From assembly GCA_016188915.1 (NCBI GenBank), contig JACPGU010000003.1, forward strand, positions 66,609 through 130,608: a stretch of DNA of 64,000 nt, written 5' to 3'. Positions 23,632 through 31,492 of this stretch are shown here, piece by piece (within the stretch, counting starts at the first letter, position 1; each line of letters begins with the position of its first letter). The notes under the pieces were generated by a model. The model did not search any database. It worked only from the letters and a program-made list of their open reading frames with translations, and had not been told where the DNA came from. The position numbers were made by a program, and so were the translations under genes. Origin of the DNA: Candidatus Microgenomates bacterium (GTDB lineage Bacteria > Patescibacteria > JACPGU01).

Positions 23632-23673
23632 CTACGAATTACGAATAAATACCGAATTTACAAATTACGAATT
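23632..23673. repeat. left 42-bp inverted repeat
   Basis: Begins CTACGAATTACG and ends AAATTACGAATT. It matches the complement of 24095-24136 without a mismatch. Confidence 0.85.
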
Positions 23674-23697
23674 CATAAATTGTATACAAACATACAA

Positions 23698-24096
23698 ATG
23701 CAGGACAAGGCATTTAGCGGTGACAAAGTAATTTATCCCGAGCTAAGCTATGAAATAATGGGCTGTATCTTTGATGTCTATAACGAAGTTGGCCATGGTT
23801 TTTCTGAAAAACACTACTATGGCGCAATCGAAAAAGCCTTTGTCGCAAAGGGGTTTTTATGCAAAAAACAAGTATATGCCAAATTAGTTTATGATAATAA
23901 TATTGTGGGTAAATTTTTTTTAGATTTTTTAATAAATGATAAGATCGTGGTTGAATTAAAAATAGGAGAATATTATGGTAGAAAAAATATTGATCAAGTT
24001 TATCAATACTTAAGAGTTAACGATTTGCGATTGGGGATACTTGTGAATTTTACTCGTTCTGGTGTAAGATATAAAAGAATAGTCAATATTGTTTAA
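23698..24096 (+). CDS. GxxExxY protein (PD-(D/E)XK-fold family)
   Basis: A 132-residue protein from ATG 23698; longer in-frame starts overlap the preceding gene and the repeat. It has the eponymous motif GFSEKHY (within NEVGHGFSEKHYYGAIEKAF) and the nuclease-fold core FFLDFLINDKIVVELK, giving Asp...Glu-x-Lys. The end, LRLGILVNFTRSGVRYKRIVN, is typical of the family. These proteins are abundant in CPR and environmental genomes, sometimes inside introns or cassettes; activity is unproven though the fold suggests nucleic-acid cleavage. The gene lies wholly between 42-bp inverted repeats. Confidence 0.9.
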   Translation: MQDKAFSGDKVIYPELSYEIMGCIFDVYNEVGHGFSEKHYYGAIEKAFVAKGFLCKKQVYAKLVYDNNIVGKFFLDFLINDKIVVELKIGEYYGRKNIDQVYQYLRVNDLRLGILVNFTRSGVRYKRIVNIV

Positions 24097-24136
24097 TTCG
24101 TAATTTGTAAATTCGGTATTTATTCGTAATTCGTAG
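24095..24136. repeat. right 42-bp inverted repeat
   Basis: Exact reverse complement of 23632-23673. Its first two bases are part of the GxxExxY stop codon, and it ends 20 bases before the LysM gene start. Confidence 0.85.
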
Positions 24137-24155
24137 GAATAGATGGGAGGTTATC

Positions 24156-24773
24156 ATGAAACCTAACAAAGGGGACTATATTGACGGTGATGAGAATTGG
24201 ATTCATACAGAAGTATTAGGGCATAAAAAAAAGAGATCTGGGCTATTCTCTAATCTGATAGTAGCTATTGTTTTTGTGGCAGTAATAGTTTTGGTGGTTT
24301 TGGCTTTCCAGAATCTTTTTTCCAAAAACGATCTGTCTAATTTGGAAAATCTGGACAAAATAAACAAAGAAAAAACAGAGGATAAGGCGCCGGCCGAAGA
24401 GAAAAAAGAAGAACCGCAAGAATTAAGATACAAAGTAAAAGCAGGCGACACATTGGCCTCTATCGGTGCGGAATTTGCCGTAGAATGGCAAAAAATTGCT
24501 GAAAAAAATAGCCTTGCCGAACCCTACGCTCTAGAGGTGGATCAAGAGCTGATTATCCCGGGTGTTATGGCGCCAAAAGAAGAGGTAAAAACAGAACCAG
24601 CACCAGAGGAGGTAACTTCTCCCGATAATGGCAAAACTTATACTGTCCAGCCAGGCGATACTTTAGCTGGAGTGGGTTTGACGCTTAATCTAGAATGGCA
24701 AAAAATCGCTGAGTTAAACAGTATCTCCGCTCCTTATGCTTTAGAAGTAGGACAGGTGCTGAAATTGCCATAG
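24156..24773 (+). CDS. membrane-anchored protein with two LysM domains
   Basis: A 205-residue protein with an N-terminal cytoplasmic segment (about 30 residues), one membrane helix (about 32-52, LIVAIVFVAVIVLVVLAF), a charged linker and two LysM peptidoglycan-binding domains: about 90-132 (RYKVKAGDTLASIGAEF ... LIIPG) and 160-205 (YTVQPGDTLAGVGL ... VLKLP). No catalytic domain is attached, so it probably tethers or positions envelope components. GGGAGG precedes the ATG. It ends convergent with the HTH gene. Confidence 0.88.
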   Translation: MKPNKGDYIDGDENWIHTEVLGHKKKRSGLFSNLIVAIVFVAVIVLVVLAFQNLFSKNDLSNLENLDKINKEKTEDKAPAEEKKEEPQELRYKVKAGDTLASIGAEFAVEWQKIAEKNSLAEPYALEVDQELIIPGVMAPKEEVKTEPAPEEVTSPDNGKTYTVQPGDTLAGVGLTLNLEWQKIAELNSISAPYALEVGQVLKLP

Positions 24774-24827
24774 AGCTATTATCTTTTTGCTAACTATCCA
24801 CTTTTAACTATCGATTCTTGTCTAGAC

Positions 24828-25364
24828 CTAAAATGTTTGTTCCGAACCTTCTTCCAGGGTCTCTCTGTCGGGCAGGTCTATAGTGCCATCGAGAGAAGTA
24901 TCGGGATCCTGTTTCCCCCAATGGGGGATAGGCGAGGCATATTCGTTCTGAATAGCCAGAGCTTTGTTGAGACTGGTCAGCTGAGCTTCCAGTGATCCAA
25001 TCATAATCAAAGCTTGCTCATACTGGATAAAAAGATTATGGTAAAGCGAGCGGTAATCTATCACCGTTTCTTCATTGCGCTTGGCGATAGGAGGGGGACT
25101 CTCAGCCATGATTTCTTTAATCGGACGGGGCATTGAAGAGGCAGCGGGTAGCGTGGGTCGTACAGGAATGGCCTTATTTTTTTGATAAGGCTTCCTACCT
25201 CTTTCTGGTTTTTTCATTTGGTTAAGATTTTTTTCCTCAATTCTATATTCTTCACCCTTGGCGCCATTTACTAGGCGCGCTCTTAGGCGACCAGCTTTGA
25301 TATAGCGGCGGATGCTTTTTTCCGATGTTTTGAGAAAATTGGCTGCTTGCTGGACGGTGAGCAT
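24828..25364 (-). CDS. excisionase/MerR-type HTH DNA-binding protein
   Basis: A 178-residue protein. Residues 1-50 are an excisionase-family winged helix: MLTVQQAANFLKTSEKSIRRYI, KAGRLRARLVNG and EEYRIEEKNL. A basic, proline-rich linker (52-95) leads to a probable coiled coil (about 100-140, SLYHNLFIQYEQALIMIGSL) and an acidic tail. Such layouts occur in CPR regulators of unknown target. There is no recombinase beside it, so a phage-excision role is not supported. No ribosome-binding site was evident. It is divergent from mnmA. Confidence 0.75.
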   Translation of the reverse strand: MLTVQQAANFLKTSEKSIRRYIKAGRLRARLVNGAKGEEYRIEEKNLNQMKKPERGRKPYQKNKAIPVRPTLPAASSMPRPIKEIMAESPPPIAKRNEETVIDYRSLYHNLFIQYEQALIMIGSLEAQLTSLNKALAIQNEYASPIPHWGKQDPDTSLDGTIDLPDRETLEEGSEQTF

Positions 25365-25491
25365 ACTAGAGAATTATGAGTTATGAATTATGAGTTGGGG
25401 AATGTGGATAATGAATTGTTAATTACAAATTATCATAACCACCTTTTTTGTCTAGACTGGTTTTTTCAACAATAAATTAACGATGGACACA

Positions 25492-25521
25492 TTGGACAGA
25501 TTAAGGCTGGACAGATATAAT
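25492..25521 (+). promoter_or_regulatory. promoter of mnmA
   Basis: TTGGAC, 18-base spacer and a perfect TATAAT. The leader of about 80 bases contains a 19-bp near-perfect hairpin (25535-25553 with 25566-25584, one mismatch). Confidence 0.6.
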
Positions 25522-25534
25522 AACCTTAGACAAT

Positions 25535-25584
25535 TAATTTCTAATTAACCTAACCCAGATATTTTTTAGGTCAATTAGAAATTA
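25535..25584 (+). repeat. inverted repeat in the mnmA leader
   Basis: TAATTTCTAATTAACCTAA and its complement, with one mismatch, separated by 12 bases. It is AT-rich; it may be a regulatory hairpin or a low-complexity repeat. A further ATCAATTAGAAATT copy follows to base 25600. Confidence 0.5.
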
Positions 25585-25606
25585 GATCAATTAGAAATTT
25601 TTACAA

Positions 25607-26920
25607 ATGGTCACCACGAAATCTTCCAAAAACTTGTCTATCCCTAATTTGTCTGCTGTCAAAAAACCCACGGTTGCCGTGGCGCTTTCTGGTGGGGTGG
25701 ATTCTTCCGTGGCCGCTTATTTATTGAAAAAAGAGGGCTTTGATGTGATTGGAATATTTCTCAAATTTTGGGCTCCCGATCCGGACAAATTTCAGAGCAA
25801 AAGAGGCAATATGTGTTGTGACGCCTCCACTGTTTTGGCGGTGCATAAAATCGCCGCGCAACTGGATATCCCTTTGAAAATAATAGACAGCAGTGAAGTT
25901 TTCAAAAATGTAGTAGTAGATTATTACATCGAAGAATACGAAAATGCCCGTACCCCCAATCCTTGCGTCAAATGCAATCGCTATATCAAATTTGATTTTT
26001 TATGGAAAGAAGCCAAAAAATTAGGATGCCAGTATCTGGCGACAGGACATTATGCGCGCATGGGACAAAAAATCAAGAAAACAAAAAATCAAGAAAACAA
26101 AATTAATAGCCATTCTATTTTTCGCGCGAAAGACGCAAAAAAAGACCAGACTTATTTTCTTTGGGGGATTAAAAAAGAGATTTTGCCACACCTGATCTTC
26201 CCCCTCGGAGATTTGGAAAAGTCCGAAACTAGAAAAATCGCTCAAAAAGCAAAACTGATAACGCATAATAAAGCGGATAGCCAGGGAGTCTGTTTCGTGG
26301 ACGAAGGAGAAAACGCGAAATTTATTTCTATCTTTGGTAAAAAACTCATCCGCCCAGGCGATGTATATGACCAGGCTGGACACTTTTTGGGCAGACACAG
26401 GGGACTAATTCATTATACTATTGGTCAAAAAAAAGGAGTGGAAAATGAATGGACAGTGAAGTATCTCAAATCTCAAAAAAAAGCCAGAATATCTTTGTCG
26501 CAATTATCAAGCTTGCCGCGATTGTATGTTTTGCGACTGGACGTGGAAAAAAATAGATTGATTATTGGCCTCGACAATGAAGTTTTTGCCAAATCTTTGA
26601 TCGCCAAAGATATCAATATCTTAAGTGACAAATTTTTGAAAATGATGGGTAAAAAAGTTTATGCCCAAATTCGCAGTGGACAAAAGCCACAATTGGCCTT
26701 ATTGGCAAATCTCAAAACTCAAAACTCAAATCATCCACGCTTTCAGCGGGATCCCGCCTACTATCAAACTATATTAAAGCGGCGGGACAAACAGATCTCA
26801 AAACTCAAAACTATAAAATTGAAATTTACAAAGCCAGTGCGAGCAGTGACGCCAGGGCAGAGCGTGGTTTTGTACACTAGAAAAGGAGAAATGCTGGGAG
26901 GAGGAGTGATAATAAAATAA
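25607..26920 (+). CDS. mnmA: tRNA-specific 2-thiouridylase MnmA
   Basis: Installs the 2-thio group on U34 of Lys, Glu and Gln tRNAs using ATP and a relayed persulfide. The PP-loop SGGVDSS is at residues 28-34, the two catalytic cysteines are Cys120 (TPNPCVKCN) and Cys229 (SQGVCFVDE), and KDQTYFLWG and VTPGQSVVLY are conserved. At 437 residues it is longer than the usual 350-380. The excess is an N-terminal tail of about 20 residues, a lysine/asparagine-rich loop at 154-168 and an insertion at about 368-404, just before the final barrel strand. The last is encoded by CTCAAAA-type repeats and a palindrome. All catalytic residues are intact, so the enzyme is probably active. Confidence 0.92.
   Translation: MVTTKSSKNLSIPNLSAVKKPTVAVALSGGVDSSVAAYLLKKEGFDVIGIFLKFWAPDPDKFQSKRGNMCCDASTVLAVHKIAAQLDIPLKIIDSSEVFKNVVVDYYIEEYENARTPNPCVKCNRYIKFDFLWKEAKKLGCQYLATGHYARMGQKIKKTKNQENKINSHSIFRAKDAKKDQTYFLWGIKKEILPHLIFPLGDLEKSETRKIAQKAKLITHNKADSQGVCFVDEGENAKFISIFGKKLIRPGDVYDQAGHFLGRHRGLIHYTIGQKKGVENEWTVKYLKSQKKARISLSQLSSLPRLYVLRLDVEKNRLIIGLDNEVFAKSLIAKDINILSDKFLKMMGKKVYAQIRSGQKPQLALLANLKTQNSNHPRFQRDPAYYQTILKRRDKQISKLKTIKLKFTKPVRAVTPGQSVVLYTRKGEMLGGGVIIK
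26708..26818. repeat. repeat-derived insertion within mnmA
   Basis: Contains CTCAAAACTCAAAACTCAAA runs at both ends, a 12-bp palindrome GCGGGATCCCGC (26746-26757) and a segment AAACTATATTAAAGCGGCGG (26766-26785) whose relative AAACTATATAAAGGGGACGG occurs downstream at 27065-27084. It is in frame and encodes about 37 extra residues. Confidence 0.55.
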
Positions 26921-26994
26921 AAAATTAAGAAAGTAAAAAACTAAGAAATTAATAAATAACAAATTAGGACTTACGCACCTAGCCTTTTTCGCAA

Positions 26995-27033
26995 AGATGT
27001 CCGACATCAAAGGATGCTCGATGTCGGACATCT
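26995..27033. repeat. 14-bp perfect palindrome containing ATGTCCGACAT
   Basis: AGATGTCCGACATC (26995-27008) pairs with GATGTCGGACATCT (27020-27033), loop of 11 bases. The 11-mer ATGTCCGACAT also occurs at 536-546. There is no T run, so a REP-like repeat or operator is more likely than a terminator. Confidence 0.65.
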
Positions 27034-27064
27034 GGCTAAAAACTATCAAGCTATATTATAAAAA

Positions 27065-27098
27065 CAAACTATATAAAGGGGACGGGACAAATAAGTTC
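27065..27098. repeat. second copy of an mnmA-internal repeat
   Basis: AAACTATATAAAGGGGACGG followed by GACAAATAAG, which differs at only a few positions from the 26766-26795 segment inside mnmA. Confidence 0.5.
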
Positions 27099-27183
27099 TG
27101 TTGAAAAAACTTTTTTTCCGATTTTTCCTCCGCATTTTTTTTGCAATTTTTATGGCTCTATATGGCTCTATATATGAAGTTGT

Positions 27184-27211
27184 TTGACAATATTTTTTTG
27201 CACGATAGAAT
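27184..27211 (+). promoter_or_regulatory. upstream promoter of the surface-protein gene
   Basis: TTGACA (consensus), 16-base spacer, TAGAAT. Confidence 0.55.
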
Positions 27212-27291
27212 AATGAGAGCGATAATGAAAAATGGGTTTTACCAGGTTTAAAAAGTTTTTTTGACAGCTAGATTTTTCTTGCACAAAACCG

Positions 27292-27319
27292 TTGACTAGT
27301 TGTAGACAAAGTATATAAT
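27292..27319 (+). promoter_or_regulatory. main promoter of the surface-protein gene
   Basis: TTGACT, 16-base spacer, TATAAT: the strongest -35/-10 pair in the window. The predicted start near 27326 gives a leader of about 500 bases. Confidence 0.65.
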
Positions 27320-27825
27320 TGATGTTAAGTACGCGGTTGCAAAGAGGAAATTTGTTGCTATTTTGTTGCATTAGCTGTCTGGCTATTTATTAATTTTTTT
27401 GCTAACAAAGCCACATTAATTCGTGGTAGCACTTTAAAAAAATGTGTGGATAGATTCTTGATAAATTAGTTTTCAGGTTGTGGAAAACTAGTCAAATTGT
27501 TGTTGCATGCGCGACAGCTTTTAGCAGTTAGAAGCAAAATGAAAAATTAGACAATAAACAAATTGCGAATGCACGCCAAAGAATTTCTTTTTTCGGCAAT
27601 CCAAAAGGTCGAGCCCTCTTGGAAGTTTTCAAGAGTAATGAAAAAGAAAATTCGCGGCTCTGATAATCCAATGATGAAAGAAAAATGAAAAATAAAAATA
27701 TCAATAAGCCCACTTACAGCGCGTGTGAAAATATTCAAATTATTTTTTCCCGCGTCAATAATAAAAATAATAGTGGGCACTTGTTCCTTTCAAAAACGAG
27801 AGGAGCAAAGGAGGTTATAAAAATT

Positions 27826-30800
27826 ATGGCAATAGCTGAAAAATTGCGAAAGAGTATCTACGCTGTGATGGCTGTCGGGATGCTTTTGGGAGCATTTTTT
27901 GCTTACAGTGCTCCAAAAGTTCTTGCCGCTCCAGCGTATGATTACCAATTGATCACTCAATCGCCTTATCCTTCCACTCTAGCCGCTGGTGCGACTACGA
28001 ATGTATGGATTGAGGTAAAAAATACGGGCACCGCTACTTGGTCTAATACTGGCGCAAATCCAGTCAGACTAGGCGCCGGTTCCGCGTATGGTTCTTCTGC
28101 CCAGCAGAGGGACTACAGTTCGGAATTTGCGGCTAGCAATTGGGCATCAGCCAATCGTCCAGTTGCTATTCTGCATCCGGAAATCCGTTCAGGCTGGCAC
28201 ACAAGATTCCAGTTTGATATCAAAGCTCCAACATCTGCTGGCACCTACAAGGCGTACTTTACGCCTGTTGTTGACGGTGTCACCTGGATGAAAGACATTG
28301 GTATCTACTGGCAATTGACTGTGTCTGGCGATAATAATAACAACAATAATAACAATAATGGTGGGAACACCACTGTTTCTGATATTACTGTTGGTGTAGC
28401 TTCCGACACACCAGCGGCCTCTACTGTGTTAAAGGCTTCTACTGGTGTGCCTGTATTGAAATTCAATGTTCAGGCTCCTACTACTGTTACAGAAATAGTA
28501 GTGAAGAGAACAGGTGTTGGAGCGGCTGGAGATTTTGACAATGTATACCTATATGATGGCGCTACTCGTCTAACGAATGGTCGTAGCGTTTCTTCGGATA
28601 CGCACATGGCAACATTTACTAATCTTGGTCTGGATGCAGCCACCCAGAGAGGCTTGACCCTAAAAGCAGATATTAATGCTTCAGCTGGAACTAGCAACCA
28701 AAGTGCCTTTGAAGTTTATTCAGTTAACGGCACAGTTTTTACTGGCAAGGTTGGTAATACTTTCACTGTCGGATCATCCTCTATTTCGGCGGCTACTATA
28801 GCTGAGAATGGTACAGCCTGGAATGTCACGCTTGGTCAGTCCAATGTGGAATTGGGGAAATTCTCTTTGAATGCTTCTTCCGCAACTAACGATTTGAAGC
28901 TGAACGCTTTGACAATTCGCAACGCCGGTACCTTGTCCAATAGCTACATCAAGAGCCTGGTTTTGAAAGAAGGTAGCAATGAGTTGGCTACAACAGCGTC
29001 TCTTGCTGTCGACAAGGCTGTCTTTGTCTTGAGTACGCCCTACACACTAACGAAGGGTCAGACCAAATACTTTACTGTATATGGTAATCTTTCTGGCGGG
29101 CGCACCAACGACACGGTTATATTCTATTTGGACGAAAAGAGCGATTTGAACTTGACTGACTCTGTCTTTGGTTTCGGTATCAACCTGACCAATAGTTGGG
29201 CTTCTGGCGATCAGACAGCAACCGCTACAGGTGGCACTATCACTGTGGCCAACAATGGTCCAGTAGTTAAGACCTATGCTACTAACACCACTCAAAATCC
29301 TTTTATTGATGTAAATGTTTCTTCTGAAAGAAATATTACAGTCAAGAAGGCGTTAGTAAAAATGTATCAATACAGCACAGGTACTACCTATGAAACCTTA
29401 GCGGCTGCTAACTTTGGTTATTTGAAGAATATTCGCATTGTTGATACTGATACAGGTAATACTTTAGTCGGTCCTCTGGCTCAAGCTTCATCTGGCACTT
29501 GCGTAGAGCCTGTGGATGACTCTACCGGTAACGATGATGGTGTTTGCGATGCTGCTGAACCAGTGTACTACCAGAAAGAGTTCACCGATCAGTTTGATAT
29601 CTCTGCCGGTACGACCAAGCACCTGTCTGTTCGCGCCGACATTGATACTAGCTACACTACTTCAAACCGTGGCATCAAGCTGATACTTGACTTGTCTGGC
29701 ACGAACTACTTGTATGATAATGATTCTGGACAATATGTGGCAGCTGCTAATATTGTCCCTAGTAGCACTTCTGGTAATCGTATGACTGTAGGATCAGATT
29801 CTTTGACGGTAGCGTTAGCTGGTACTCCAGTATCGTCTACGACAGTCAAGAATACTCAAGGCGTGGCTTCGGTTGGTTACCTATTCAAATCTGGCGACAC
29901 TAATTCTTCTAAGGTCACCAAATTGGTTATTACTGGTCAAGGAGATTTGACGACTGGTAGCTATACGGCAGCTGAGCTAGATGATGTTATTACTTCTGTT
30001 GACCTATATGTAGATGGAGTAAAAGTAGCTGGTCCAGTGAATGTTAATACGTCTGGCGTTGCTACTTTCAACAATTTGAGCATATCTCTATCTACCAGTC
30101 AGAGTAAAAAGATAGAAGTTTATGCTAATGTTTCTTCCAACGCTACTTCCGATGGTGGCGATGACCTCTATTGGTTGGGTATTGATGCCGCTACGGATAT
30201 CACAGTAGAAAACGGCGCTGGCAGTAGTTTTAGCGCCACTGCCTCCGATGGCACATGGAGTGCTAATGAAACTAACGCTACTCCAACTGTAATAATTACG
30301 GTTCAATCAGCGGGTACTATTGTCTCTTCGCTCGATCCTAGCTATGCTACGAATGCTAATGTGGTAGCTGGTACTTCTGGTGTGGATACATTGCGCATCA
30401 AGTACACTTCTGCTCGCGAAGCATTCACTATCAACAAGATTCGCCTCATGGTGGACCCAGACAATGGCGGGGTTGCATCTGCTGATTCTGCTTCCGACAA
30501 CAACATTGGTTCAGTCGTCTTGAGCTATAAGAAATCTGGTGGTAGCGAAGTGGCTTTGTCGAATGGTACTGGTTATATCTCTGGTGGCGTAGTCACTTAC
30601 ACCAACTTGGGCATCCCAGTGGACAAAGACAGTAGCACTACTGTTATCGCTAAGGTTAATTACAAGACTACAGCTGAAGGAGCTTCCTCTGGTGAAATCG
30701 TAGAATTGATCTACGATGCTAACTCTGGCTTCGAAGCTGTTGGTTCTGGCTCTGGTACGACTGACACCGATTCAGATACTGATGTGACCACTGGTGGTAG

Positions 30801-31377
30801 ATTTATCGTCAGAAAGACTGTCCCTACGGTCAACAAGAACTCCTCTAGCCCAACCTCTGGTATTCCGGGTATTGGTGAAGTTCTGAGATTTGACATTGCA
30901 GCTGACGCAGCAGAAGACTTGACGGTAGAATATGTCACCTTCAAGCTGACCAGCACTGACAATGCGGGAACTTCTTGGAATGTCAATGATGATGCTACCG
31001 GCACTATCGACACGACTGCCGCATGGAGTCTGTACAAGACAACTGACCTCACTACGGCGTTGACTGGTACATGGTCCTTGCACGCTACTGATGGTTCGAC
31101 TCTAGGTGGCACTGAGACAGTAGGCTATGCTCGCTTCTTGTGGACTACGGCTGACACGGTAGGAAAGGGCACGACCACGACCTATGTCTTAAAGGTTGAC
31201 ACTACTGGGGCATCGTCTGTGGCCGCAACTAGAGATTCCGTCAGGTTTGATGTCATTGGCACGGAAGATACTACTCTAACTGGAGCACATCTCCAGTGGG
31301 AGGATAATTCCGCTACCAACATTGACGCAACCAATGTCAAGAATCTCCCGGTCTACGGCAACACGATTCAGTTCTAG
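27826..31377 (+). CDS. S-layer-like 1183-residue surface protein with NBR1-type Ig domain
   Basis: ATG 27826 is chosen because AAAGGAGG lies at 27807-27814 and a signal peptide follows directly (SIYAVMAVGMLLGAFFAYSA, cleavage after VLAA near residue 34). Residues about 40-162 are an NBR1-type Ig domain closely matching the 22802 product (NVWIEVKNTGTATW, LHPEIRSGWHTRFQFDIKAP). A poly-Asn linker (about 165-178) precedes roughly 1000 residues of Thr/Ser/Asp-rich beta-sandwich repeats with recurring TVKNTQGVAS-, LTKGQTKYF- and ADIDTSY-like strands. Lack of catalytic motifs, strong tandem promoters and a strong terminator suggest an abundant cell-surface structural protein. The S-layer assignment is inference. 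Confidence 0.82.
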   Translation: MAIAEKLRKSIYAVMAVGMLLGAFFAYSAPKVLAAPAYDYQLITQSPYPSTLAAGATTNVWIEVKNTGTATWSNTGANPVRLGAGSAYGSSAQQRDYSSEFAASNWASANRPVAILHPEIRSGWHTRFQFDIKAPTSAGTYKAYFTPVVDGVTWMKDIGIYWQLTVSGDNNNNNNNNNGGNTTVSDITVGVASDTPAASTVLKASTGVPVLKFNVQAPTTVTEIVVKRTGVGAAGDFDNVYLYDGATRLTNGRSVSSDTHMATFTNLGLDAATQRGLTLKADINASAGTSNQSAFEVYSVNGTVFTGKVGNTFTVGSSSISAATIAENGTAWNVTLGQSNVELGKFSLNASSATNDLKLNALTIRNAGTLSNSYIKSLVLKEGSNELATTASLAVDKAVFVLSTPYTLTKGQTKYFTVYGNLSGGRTNDTVIFYLDEKSDLNLTDSVFGFGINLTNSWASGDQTATATGGTITVANNGPVVKTYATNTTQNPFIDVNVSSERNITVKKALVKMYQYSTGTTYETLAAANFGYLKNIRIVDTDTGNTLVGPLAQASSGTCVEPVDDSTGNDDGVCDAAEPVYYQKEFTDQFDISAGTTKHLSVRADIDTSYTTSNRGIKLILDLSGTNYLYDNDSGQYVAAANIVPSSTSGNRMTVGSDSLTVALAGTPVSSTTVKNTQGVASVGYLFKSGDTNSSKVTKLVITGQGDLTTGSYTAAELDDVITSVDLYVDGVKVAGPVNVNTSGVATFNNLSISLSTSQSKKIEVYANVSSNATSDGGDDLYWLGIDAATDITVENGAGSSFSATASDGTWSANETNATPTVIITVQSAGTIVSSLDPSYATNANVVAGTSGVDTLRIKYTSAREAFTINKIRLMVDPDNGGVASADSASDNNIGSVVLSYKKSGGSEVALSNGTGYISGGVVTYTNLGIPVDKDSSTTVIAKVNYKTTAEGASSGEIVELIYDANSGFEAVGSGSGTTDTDSDTDVTTGGRFIVRKTVPTVNKNSSSPTSGIPGIGEVLRFDIAADAAEDLTVEYVTFKLTSTDNAGTSWNVNDDATGTIDTTAAWSLYKTTDLTTALTGTWSLHATDGSTLGGTETVGYARFLWTTADTVGKGTTTTYVLKVDTTGASSVAATRDSVRFDVIGTEDTTLTGAHLQWEDNSATNIDATNVKNLPVYGNTIQF

Positions 31378-31409
31378 AAGATATAGTTTTTAGGTAGCAT
31401 AAACCTAAC

Positions 31410-31446
31410 ACAAGCCCCGCCTCTTAAAATAGGCGGGGCTTTGTGT
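31410..31446 (+). terminator. strong intrinsic terminator
   Basis: AAGCCCCGCCT/AGGCGGGGCTT 11-bp stem, extended by ACAC/GTGT pairing, 8-base loop. It ends the surface-protein transcript. Confidence 0.88.
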
Positions 31447-31456
31447 TGAAAAAACA

Positions 31457-31484
31457 TTGAAAAAGATAAACAATATATTATAAA
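31457..31484 (+). promoter_or_regulatory. promoter of the TPR gene, nearly leaderless
   Basis: TTGAAA, 16-base spacer, TATAAA. The expected start (about 31491) is two bases before ATG 31493, and no Shine-Dalgarno is present. Confidence 0.45.
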
Positions 31485-31492
31485 ATTAGACT

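Larger units (their letters stand above)
23632..24136. mobile_element. 505-bp cassette: GxxExxY gene bounded by 42-bp perfect inverted repeats
   Basis: Bases 23632-23673 are the exact reverse complement of 24095-24136 (42 of 42). The arms are AT-rich and made of ACGAATT-like units. The only gene inside is the GxxExxY ORF, whose TAA stop overlaps the right arm. The left arm begins five bases after the upstream gene stops. No transposase is present, so mobility would have to be supplied in trans; no target duplication was obvious. Confidence 0.55.
26921..27825. other. 905-base non-coding region with promoters and a palindrome
   Basis: AT-rich region between mnmA and the large surface-protein gene. 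It holds a 14-bp palindrome (26995-27033), a copy of an mnmA-internal repeat (27065-27098), a duplicated ATGGCTCTAT, and two strong promoters (27184-27211 and 27292-27319), leaving a leader of about 500 bases. No reading frame in it is convincing, although the frame of the surface protein stays open back to 27685. Confidence 0.6.

Noticed and set aside
22471..23700. CRISPR array among the many palindromes
   Set aside because: The repeats differ from one another and no regular spacer spacing exists; no cas genes were found anywhere in the window.
24828..25364. Prophage or integrative element suggested by the excisionase-type protein
   Set aside because: No integrase, att-like direct repeats or phage genes occur nearby; excisionase-like HTH domains are common in ordinary regulators.
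27685..27825. 47-codon upstream extension of the S-layer-like protein
   Set aside because: The Shine-Dalgarno and signal peptide fit ATG 27826; the extension would bury the signal peptide and has low-complexity Asn/Lys composition.
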